Positions 21,657 through 31,374 of a DNA stretch of 64,000 nucleotides are shown here, piece by piece (positions within the stretch are counted from its first letter, which is position 1; the number at the start of each line of letters is the position of its first letter). The notes under the pieces are model-generated. The model saw nothing but the letters and a program-made list of their open reading frames with translations, was not told the origin of the DNA and did no database searches. The stretch lies in assembly GCA_943737045.1 (NCBI GenBank), contig CALSFV010000043.1, positions 791,971 to 855,970 on the forward strand, written 5' to 3'. The translations under genes were made by a program, and so were the position numbers. This DNA is from Parapristionchus giblindavisi. Taxonomy: Eukaryota > Nematoda > Chromadorea > Rhabditida > Diplogasteridae.

Positions 21657-22253
21657 CATACGTGGGCGGCATTGCCGCTAGCGAACCCAACCGATTTTGG
21701 CACCTGACCCACCCGTCCTAGGCAAAATTCGCTCAAACAGGAAAATGAATTAGACAAAATTCACTCAAACACAAAATTTTAGCAACCCACCCATCCGATT
21801 TTAGCTTGCCCACCACCAACATAACAACCTTTTTTCATTTTCAGTTGTAGTTTTTTTCAATAAATTTGAACAAAAGATGCGCAAAACTAACAGAACAGTT
21901 GTAAGAGTAGTGTAATAGTTTGTATAAAATCCAGTGTATACTGAATAAATGATAGAAAATGACGAAACTAACCAATACATAGTTGTCCGTTGCTGTATGT
22001 CCAATCCACCGTTTGAAGAAACGAACTGAAATGTATCCACAAAGCATCAAATGTAAGAATAATAGTTCGATCCAAGTTTACAAACTACGAAGCCTGACCG
22101 CATATTGAGCCGAAAATTTACGAAAAATCAAAAAAAACGGACCGCATTTGGGAGAATTTTTGATTACTTGACCGCATTTGTGTCTAAAATTCCCGAAAAA
22201 TCGAAAGACATGACTGCATTTTGAAAATGTGTAGCGTAGCTATTCGATCTATG
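21657..22253. repeat. Mosaic of relatives of the unit 1 MITEs
   Basis: 21657 starts catacgtgggcggcattgcc, like the 8898 MITE. 21870-22060 is a diverged copy of the 6990-7300 block without the hairpin. 22086-22253 carries gcctgaccgca motifs and ends ttcgatctatg, like the right end of the 802-bp element. It is non-coding and decayed. Confidence 0.6.
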
Positions 22254-22874
22254 AACATGACTATTATAAATGGTCTCGTATATACAGAGTATAGACTGAG
22301 TAATAACGAGTAGGGTTTCGAACTTAATTACTGTACACGACTCTCACAGGGCAATAGGCTTCCGATTATTTAATAATAAAAATAATTATCATAAATGACT
22401 GATCTGATCTGATTAACGGCATATCAGCACGCTTCTACACACCGAGGCCAAGAGGTCAGTAAGCTGAAATAAAAGAAATTGATTAGTGGAAGGCATAGGT
22501 CGGCACGCTGGGGGGAAGGCTTTGCGCAAACCAGGGAATCGTTAGGCAAGGCTGTGCGCATAGCTATTCCGAAATGTTCTTTTAGCAGATTCAACTGAAA
22601 ATTTTCCAATTTTTTGCTAGGCAAGGCTATGCGCAAGGCTCCGATGGGAAAGCATCCACTGGAAGGTCATAATGACTCCATAACATTTTAAATTCAAGTG
22701 GAAAATGCTCAGAAAATGGTGATTTTCGATGATTTTATGCACAATTTAATGGATTTTCGAGTTTGATTTCAATATTTATGGGGTACAAACAGTGTTGCGG
22801 ACGCCTTTTGTTGATGATAAGTGAAAATTTGGCCTTAACTTTCTCATAATTTTCGTTGATTCTCTGATGCTGAA

Positions 22875-23095
22875 ATCCTTGCATGATCACGAATACACGT
22901 AAAATCATGCATGATTCGACATTCCATGCATGATCATGCATGAAATATCCGTGATTCGTGATCATGCAAGGATCTTACGTGATCAAGCACGCATTTCCGT
23001 GATCTTGCATGGAATGACAGAATCCATGCATGAGCACGGATCATCCATGCATGATTCGACTATATTCCCTTGAATCATGCATGGATTCAAACACC
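22875..23095. repeat. Cluster of catgcatgat palindromes
   Basis: A perfect 20-bp inverted pair, atccttgcatgatcacgaat (22875-22894) and its complement (22954-22973), surrounds further catgcatgatcatgcatg motifs. More catgcatg copies follow to ~23085. It is probably a decayed foldback element. No gene. Confidence 0.65.
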
Positions 23096-23907
23096 TGAGT
23101 TTTCGGCTTTAAAAGATCAGAAAGGATAATTTGTTTCAATAGCACACTTCATAAATGACCCTATTTAGTTGTTTTACATCAAAGAGCGGTTTATAACACT
23201 TTTAAAGTGCTTAAAACTATCCGTTTCGAGGAAAAATCGAGCATGTTCGGGCACTTTCCACGTGAACTTCTGAACACCATTTTCGTGCATTTTAAGTTTT
23301 GAACACAGCATTATGCTCAGAAAAATGCACTCAATTATCATTTAGACGTTTTAAACTACGTAAAACGGAAGGGAAGAGAACTTTTAACAGGTATTACGAA
23401 ATTAACGATGAAAAGACTCACCTTTGTTATCTACCATAGATTAGATACCATCTGGTCGCAGTGGCGAGGTCTTAGGACTTAATGAAGGGAGAATTATCAA
23501 AATATAACAAAGTAAAACAATTGTAAAGGTTACAAAATGCTCTCGCAAATTTTAGCCAGAGAGGCGCAGCAATATAAACTGTAGAAAAAATCATCGACCT
23601 GTGAGAAGTGATCGAGAAGTGACTTTATTCCCATTAATTTAGACTAATTAGGCGGAAAAAATGTTGAAAGGGCATTTAAATTTATTTTTTTGTTTACAAA
23701 ATGATCAATGGCCATTATAAAAGCTAAATTAGAAAGAACAACACTTTTGACAAAAGTTGGAGAAAGTTAGAGCAAAAAGAGGGAGAGCTCGAGATTTAGG
23801 GGGAGAGCAGAAGAGCTACTAACACCAACTACTAACAGTTAGAATGTTTTGATTGATTGATCAGACTACAATCTACGAAAAGAAGAAAGATCAAAGATCA
23901 CACTCAC

Positions 23908-23974
23908 CTCCTACAGCTCCCGTCTCGACTTCGGTCCTCGGTTCGATTCGCGCGTGGATCGCATCGGGAAGGTG
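23908..23974 (-). pseudogene. Third copy of the possible H2A upstream exon, ectopic in unit 2
   Basis: The 67-nt segment with TACAG and GAG|GTGAGT borders recurs here inside a block (about 23824-24150) copied from the 6045-6352 / 18303-18610 region, with several substitutions. No H2A 3' exon follows on the minus strand, so this copy is orphaned. Conservation of both splice-like borders in a diverged copy gives slight support to it being an exon. Confidence 0.3.
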
Positions 23975-26450
23975 CTGTAATGCCACCAATTCAGTGAACA
24001 ACTTATATAATACGTATTGTTCAAAGATCAAAGATCAAACTAAAAAACGAAATTAAAATAACACTAAATCCTTCGAATAGACCCATTTCTAGAGAAACTC
24101 CTCTCACTCTTGACCAATTATTACATTATCGATTGATGTTATACTATTTACCTTTGATCTTTGGTCTGTCAAACAGAGCCAATGGATCAAAAAGTTCACT
24201 CATTCGCTTTCTAAGAAGCAGTTTTATGAATTATAAAACCGATTCTTAGAAATGTTTCTTAGATTTTCTTTTTCCAATTTATTATCCCGCTCTTTCGAGG
24301 GGATTCCAAAAAATGAGTAATACTCATAGTTTGATCCTCTGCACGGAAATCTTTAGTAAAAGGCGAAAGATTTTCTCGGATAATTGCAGAGGATCCAGAG
24401 ATAGTATTGTCTACTGACCCTATAGATCTCCCTCTCCCTATAGGTCACTCTCTCCCTCTCCCTCCGTCTACTTTCCTCGTGGCTATTGATCGGGGATATA
24501 GTGGCATTAAGAAGGTAGTCAGGGAGAGTGCTGACTGTATCATGATAAAAAAAACTCTTGAATAAATAAATCTCTTTATGATATACGATAAATAAATTAG
24601 TCTTGTAAATGTGTTCTCGTCCCTTGATCGAGTGTTGTACCGTATACCTCACAGTTAGATGATTAGTCAATTGGGACATATTGATGACTTCACTATTTTT
24701 TTAAATTAATTTAACAAATAATTCACCATGAAATTTTCAATTTCTTGCGCTTAAAAATCGTAACAATACGCAATCAATATAATATCATAAAAGTAGAGAA
24801 TATAAATGGGCCGATTTTTCGCAACGGCCTTAACAATACATACTAAGTAAATGAGTGATATATCGATGATTTTACCTACTTTGACGTACTTTTTTCGTCT
24901 ATTAATAATGAAGACATGACCAGAAACTAATATAAACGTATTCAGCGGTATAGGAACAGTTTGAAAAATCACATCGACGACGTCATCTGAAGTCTACCAG
25001 GCAAGTCCTCTATGCGAAAACACACGTTTGCGAAAGAATCAGCTCGATCGGAGAGAAAAAATTGCATCAACGATGACGACGTCCGAAGGCGTCGTCAGAT
25101 GACGTCCGTCTGAAATCTAGCTTCAGAAGGTCTGATAACCATATGTTCCAAGTTTGACGTCGATCCGTCAACGTTGAGGACCTTTTCACTCTATAGAATT
25201 CACTAGAAAAAATATTCTAAGTCCAGAAATAGTCAGCTGTACTAGACTGGTCAATTTTTGACCAGACTGGTCAATTTTTGTCCAGTTAAATAACTACTTG
25301 GTTATTGAAAATCAGTTATAAAGAAATCCGAGCCACGTGTAAAAGAGCCTTTAACTAACCATAAGTTGTTTAAAAGGGCTTAAATCTAAGCGCGGAGACA
25401 GTCGAAAATAGCGTGAAAAAGAGGTAGGGTTCATTAGTTGAATGGTCCAAGGAATACGGATAAATCGCGCTATTTTCTATATTGCTGCTTTATGCATAAA
25501 TTAGGGAGAAATCGCGCTATTTTCTCAATTCCAATACAATAGAAAAAATGCGGGAGATCTAGCTATTTTCTCATTTGCAATGTAATGCAAAAATACGGGG
25601 AATTGACGCTATTTTGTCAATTGCAATTATGCTAATAAAGGTTTTCGATGAATATATAAAACAATATTCTATGTAGATATCAAATATTGATTGGTCTAAT
25701 CATTCACAAAAGTGATTATATCAATTCCGAACATCTTTATATGAGGCCGCTTGCGTAAGAATCAACTAAAATCAGTGAATTCTGGCACTATCAAAAAATC
25801 AAGTTTTGGGGATCGGGGGATCTCAAGGTTGCTGATAACGATGGTCATATTCAATTTGTATCTAGAGAAACCGTTGAGGCCTGACGACGTCGCGTTGAAA
25901 TCGAGTTTTTAGTCATTTCTCGTCAAATGATGATGCTAAATTTTACAGACTATATCTTACGGGGCAGAATCTGATGGCGATCACGCATGTCTAATTCATT
26001 TTTCATGAAAAAGAAAAAAATTCAGCCAATTTGAGGAAGATATTTTGGAGAAAATGAACTTTAAGTGTAATTATTTTGCCGCTGGAATTGATGCAAGAGG
26101 CGAGAGTGTGTGGTGGTGCGAGAGAGCAGAGGGGATAAATAAAGAGATAAATGACAGACAGATAAAGGAGAGGAGGGGGAATTCACGAACAAATACAATA
26201 CCCGAAAAATAAATATAAAATCAAACTATTATTATCCCGCGTCTCTATACAACACATAAAATCTGTAAAAATCGAAATTGTAGCAGTTTTCCTTTAATAA
26301 CTCGAAAACGGCTTGATATAACAATTTGGACAATTGTACACTTTTCAATCTCCTTTTCGAGAGAATCATTTCTATTTTTTTTGAAAAGGAAATTGGACAA
26401 CGCTGAAGTGAGATATGTTCGAAAAACGGAAAGTAATCAAAATCGATTAA

Positions 26451-26791
26451 AGGTGGCCACCCGCGAATACTCATGCAAATCTCTTGTATCTCACTTATGC
26501 AATTTTTCAATTGATATGCAAGAAGATAGAGTGGCCACTCATCAATCCCTTAGCGCAGTGGTATAACTTCTGACTAGATAGCGCATTGTCACGGGTTCGA
26601 ATCTTATTGCCGAACTTTCTTATTTTCAAAAAGCGCGCCTTTGCCTGCGATTGCAAGCACGATTCATTCTTGATTCTAGCGATCAATAAGCTGAATTAGC
26701 ATAAAATAAATAGTGTACGGTGTGTAGAATATCTTTTGCTAACTTTCTGTCTTCACGGTTTGTTCACGAAAATGTTCGCGGGAGTCCACCT
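26451..26791. mobile_element. 341-bp TTAA-flanked element with tRNA-like A and B boxes (copy 1)
   Basis: The inverted ends are aggtggccacccgcgaa on the left and ttcgcgggagtccacct on the right. TTAA (26447-26450) lies on the left and TGAA on the right, a TTAA target duplication with one change. The interior has tagcgcagtggt (A-box-like, 26551) and ggttcgaatc (B-box-like, 26594-26603) spaced as in a tRNA, but the acceptor stem does not pair, so it is tRNA-derived and not a functional tRNA. Confidence 0.75.
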
Positions 26792-28198
26792 TGAAGTGGA
26801 TGAGCTATCTAGTAATCGACCCTGGGGGCCAAGAGATACGTGCAATGAACTAGATAGTAATATTGTGCGTCGTTTGAAGACATAATTTTTGCACTAAAAC
26901 GGATGGGGTCAAGAAAATATTTTCGATATAACTTTTTTTTTGTTTTTCGCGTTTTTCGCCCTAAAGATGACTTAGCAGCGAACGGCTCATCATCAACTTT
27001 TGGAGTGCATTAGAAGACGATTCGAATGACACTTATCGGCTCGTTGTACGATGAAAATGAACTGAGTTATGATCATTTTCAGGGTAGATCACTAAAAATC
27101 GATAATCTCAAAAGTTACGAAAAAGTAGAGCACATTTTCCTCGTTTTACACACCACTTCGCCACTTTTTCGTTTCATTTATTTTCATCTCATGACTTTAG
27201 GACACTGCATAAATATTTGTAATTATAAGGGTCTGTTTGTGATTTCGTGGAATTTCAGTTGATCATTCAAGAATTTGGCGCATATCGAAAATGAAAAGAA
27301 TGATAAGTTGCAACTGGGAACTTTATATTTTTTAATTTAATGATGCATGATAGGTATGCGTACCTCCTTTATTCTGTATATTTATCGAAGAAATTCATTG
27401 ATCAGAGTAGATTCTTATTAATTTTTCAAAATATGAAACAATGTTACAAAATCTCACCAAAATCAGCAGTGATCTCACGCTGAATAACAGGATTAAACTT
27501 TACCCTTTACCCTTTATATTTATCGGGGGGAGGAGTAAGGGAGAGAGAGTGGAGAACGTAAGTTAAAAGTAGAGAGAAGGGAGGGAGCGAGCGAGAGAAG
27601 TAGAGGGAAAGGGAGAGGAGGTTTCAGAAAAAAAGGTCAACAAAATACTGAATGCATATATTAGGGATAAAATACAATACCACAACGAATTAACCATAGT
27701 GTACTGATTTTTTCATATGAGATTTGTGAGAGGCGGTGTTGGAGTAAAAGCGGCACTAGGCGGAAACCTTAAGCGCCCTTGTTTTATCATAAAATGAAAT
27801 TATTATTGCATGAGATCATGTGAGTCTCTCTGCCACTTATGTTCTATTCAAAAGTTTGGAAAAGAAAAGAAAATCGGAGAAAACTCTCAATGTTTTCTAC
27901 ACTTTCGTTATTCTGTTCTTCTTCTATCCGTCTTGTTTTCAATACCGCAAAGATACACGACTCCCTCGCTTATTCCATAAAAATTGAAGGATTTACAATT
28001 GAATCTCCCTCATAGAAGACTTTGTATCGAAAATTCCAAAAGTAGGGAAAAGGTTATCGAGTTCTTTACAAACTTTCACCAAATTATAAGATAACCAAAG
28101 CAACGCAGTTTAACAAAAGCAAAGATGTTTGGCTAAAGATCAAGTTTAATTTTGATTGAAAATCAGGACAGAAATTCTTCTTTGCGATTCTAGATTGT

Positions 28199-28414
28199 TT
28201 GAAATTTAGATCAGAGTTCATCAGCGCAGATCAGTTTGGTCAAACTTACAAAAGCGAGAAACCGAACCTGAAATTTGACTGCATTAAAAATGCAGAGTAT
28301 GAAACTAATCAACTTTGTCATGTAAAAATCAACGACTTTATTAGTAGTGGCATGCAGGATAAAAAGTTGATAAAAAGAAGGAGTAGGTATTTTTTTTCAA
28401 ATTGTAATTGCTGA
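28199..28414 (+). pseudogene. Decayed coding segment of unknown family (unit 3)
   Basis: The same peptide end is preserved (CIKNAEYETNQLCHVKIND and a basic end), but ~84 bp of upstream sequence lost from units 1 and 2 is kept. In the continuing frame that extra sequence includes W, F and C residues that look protein-like but also one TGA stop. This supports an ancestral longer reading frame that is now broken. The family is not recognised. Confidence 0.3.
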
Positions 28415-29381
28415 ACATTTGTCTTATTTTGTTGCTGCAAGACCACCTAAGTAGAGAGAAGTGGACTAATTCTATTATATTTAGGTCAGAAATGCCAAAA
28501 TAATCATTGACAATAATTTCAGAAGTTCCTGTATTTTGTGCTCTACAATAGCTACGAAAAGGGGCGATAGTGTGTGTATAAAGAAGAGAGTTTTGCATCT
28601 GCTAAAGATAGATAAAGCCAAAATCTTGTGTAGACGGATATAGCTTACTTGTCTGGAAAATGAAGAAAATAGCTCTTTGAGATTTATTTTTTTAAAGAAG
28701 AGTTGACAATCTGGTAGCTTGATTGAAGATCATTCGCAATAATTTTGTGAACTGTATACAATGAATTTGGAGGGGATAAATCAGAAAATGAAGATGAACT
28801 AGGTGAAAAGATGTGTGAAAGTGGCCAATCTATTGTATGCGAATAGTTCATGTAAGTGCACACAATCTAATCACCATTCATTCAAAAGGGTCCAGACAAC
28901 GTTTAAAAAAAATTCTATCTACTCAAAAGTAACGAACAGCAAAGAAAAACAGTTAAGAATTTCCTCGTTTTGCCCACTTTTTCGCCTCATTTTCGTTAAA
29001 TTTATTTTCATCTCATGACTTTGGGACACCACATAAATATTTGTAATTAAAATATCCTTTTTTTCGATTTCGTGGAATCTCAGTTGATGATTCAAGAATC
29101 TATCGTATATCGAAGATCAAAAGAATGGCAACTTAATTTTAGTGTTTATTGCGGATTCTGGTTGACAATGTTGAAATATAATTTCGACAGATGTTAGCTA
29201 ATGAATTGAGATGAAAGTTGACCTAGGTGGGATATTACAGTCGCATGTAGAGAGAGGGAGGCAGATAGTTGTGAGTACCTTGGTATGGGATACCTAATCG
29301 ATATGAGTGTCATAGCAGTGCAATGATTAATGATTAAAAACAAGTTAAACAAATAAAATCCTTGTATTCAGTTTCATTTAA

Positions 29382-29721
29382 AGGTGGAGACCCGCGAACG
29401 TTCATGCAAATCTCTTGTATCTCGCTTATGCAAGTGAAAAGTGATATGCAAGAAGAGTGAGTCACCGCTCATCAATTTCTTAGCACAGTGGTAACACTTC
29501 TGTCTAGATGGCGCATGGCCGCGGGTTCGAATCCTATTGCCGAACATTCTTATTTTCAAAAAGCGCGCCTTTGCCTGCGATTGCAAGAATGATTCATTCC
29601 TGTTTCTAGCAATCAATAAGCAGAATTAGCGTTAAATAAATGGTGTACTGTATGTAGAATTACTTTTGCTAACTTTCTGTCTTCACAGTTTGTTCACGAA
29701 AATATTCGCGGGAGTCCACCT
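29382..29721. mobile_element. 340-bp TTAA-flanked element with tRNA-like A and B boxes (copy 2)
   Basis: Perfect TTAA lies on both sides (29378-29381 and 29722-29725), and the empty site is preserved in unit 1 (single TTAA at 3530-3533) and unit 2 (15788-15791). The ends aggtggagacccgcgaa and ttcgcgggagtccacct are inverted. The A box tagcacagtggt (29481) and B box ggttcgaatcc (29524-29534) are well preserved. TTAA duplication is typical of piggyBac-type transposition; the tRNA part resembles a SINE head. Confidence 0.85.
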
Positions 29722-30549
29722 TTAATTCAATTGGTACAGTAAAAAAGCTCAATAAACTTGCTGATATTTTTTCGACCAATTAATTGAAAATTCCCCGCTC
29801 GACGTGTTAGCATTAAACCAAGGTGGACTTGTGTCCCGTATAGGACCTATTTCAATCATGAAAATACCCATCCTAAAAGGGGAATATAGTGATGATTTCC
29901 GATAATGATGAATAAACATTGAACGATTATAGGGGGAAGCAGAATAAGGAGATCACTAATAATATGGAAAGCCTAACCGAAGGCACATCCTTAGCCTTGC
30001 AAACTTCGGAGGAAAAGCAAGAGTTGGTTTTGGTCTCAAACCGATACCCAAACAGCGAATACAAACCAAACGGACTCATTGATCTATTACTGATCTTTGG
30101 TCAAGGCCCTAATCGCATCTACCTCTCACCTCCTTATCACCTTTCGAGGATCGCAAACCTGACATTTTCTTGTAACAAGATCCGGTGAAAATTAGAAAAA
30201 CTCCGAAACTGTTTGAAAAGTTTCTCCATTTAAGATTTTATCAAATAATTTAAAACACATCTTAATTAATTTGGAATTTTTTTTGGGTAGTTACACATGC
30301 CCTTTATCACGAGTCTCCTGTAAAAGTGTAGCAAAAACGGCCGATTCTGTCACTATGAAAAAAGTTTTGTCTCCGATTTCGATTAAAGTCGGTCAGTGGG
30401 TACGGTTGGGGCATGAGAAGGCCTTGATTTGGTCAAAACTGCATATTATCGATATTTGTGATCTACCCTGAAAATGATCATAACTCGGAGAGAATAGAGG
30501 AAGAGAGAGAGGAATGGGAGATAGGAGCGAGAGACAGAGAGGTAAAGAG

Positions 30550-30945
30550 CAGGGATGTGCGTACAATTTTTATCGTAAAATATTCGTAAAACGTAATTTT
30601 ACGACTTTTTCCCTCGTAAAATTCGTAAACTTTTCGTAAAATTTCTAAAGTGCAAAATTATAAGAAATTGGTTCAAATTTCATTTGTAGAGAAGAGATCT
30701 GCGAATGTCCATGAAAATATCTAACTACTATCTTATGCACGGGACAAATGATAAGCAAGAAGTTGCATCTCGTGAAAATATTCGGGTGATTCCATCCCAA
30801 AGATTGATTTTCCAACAGTTTTTTAAAAATTAATTTCATTAATTTCCCAGTTTTTTTCGGGTCGTTAAATTTGCCACTTTTCGTAAAATTTTACGTAGTA
30901 AAAATTTTACGAAAAATGTCGCAAAATGTAAAATGCACATCCCTG
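30550..30945. mobile_element. 396-bp hAT-like MITE (unit 3)
   Basis: This is the unit 3 copy, same length and ends, with scattered substitutions. It is shared by all three units, so the insertion predates the tandem amplification. Confidence 0.75.
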
Positions 30946-31374
30946 GTAGAGAATGGGAGAGAGAGCACACGACTTTTACAGGAAAATCCCACGCTAATTT
31001 TAATCTCCGCGATACTCTCTCGCAGACAAAGAAAGCGAGAGAGTGTTGTCAGAGCGGAGAGTTACGGAACTTCTCTCCCACATTCATAATCTGTGGTATT
31101 TCCGTCTCATCAGCGAACATGTATAGGTCTACATAGATGGGCATTGAGAGACTAAGAACACATCTGCATCATCATATCGACTAACAAAACTTTTTAAATT
31201 GTATTCTCGATATGTAAATAGTTGTTCGCCATGAATGATCACCTAACTTTCATTGATTTGAAATGAAATATTACGTCAAAAAGCAGATTGTTGGAGAGAC
31301 TAACAAAAGCATATCTAGATTGTCGTAAACTACCTTGACTCGCGTGAATTCATGCTCTCACATATAACACTATT

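Larger units (their letters stand above)
12271..25734. repeat. Large tandem repeat, unit 2
   Basis: This is the second head-to-tail copy, about 13.46 kb. Positions 12271 to ~18925 match unit 1 with only a handful of differences: a 1-bp insertion near 13105, an 11-bp shorter G run, and rare substitutions. From ~18925 substitutions and indels become frequent. From ~20217 to ~23455 the content differs from unit 1 and includes DNAJC9-like exons and several dispersed repeats. From ~24620 to 25734 it aligns again with 11160-12270 of unit 1. Confidence 0.93.
27062..30488. mobile_element. Foldback-type element, left arm deleted (unit 3)
   Basis: The right inverted arm is intact. On the left, about 47 bp of the arm remain and are joined directly to internal sequence near 27109, so the ability to form the long hairpin is lost. 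The internal part carries a full TTAA element (29382-29721) and ~84 bp absent from units 1 and 2. Confidence 0.6.
25735..31374. repeat. Large tandem repeat, unit 3 (truncated)
   Basis: This is the third copy, clearly more diverged than units 1 and 2 are from each other. It has lost ~200 bp of the left foldback arm (junction near 27109). It retains ~84 bp (about 28127-28210) missing from units 1 and 2, and it carries two ~340-bp TTAA elements. It stops where the 41-bp satellite begins, about 165 bp before the place where the H2A stem-loop lies in the other units, so unit 3 has no H2A sequence. Confidence 0.92.

Noticed and set aside
26540..26615. Functional tRNA gene in unit 3
   Set aside because: The A and B boxes are good, but the acceptor ends do not pair and the copy at 29470-29545 differs in the same regions, so it is treated as tRNA-derived.
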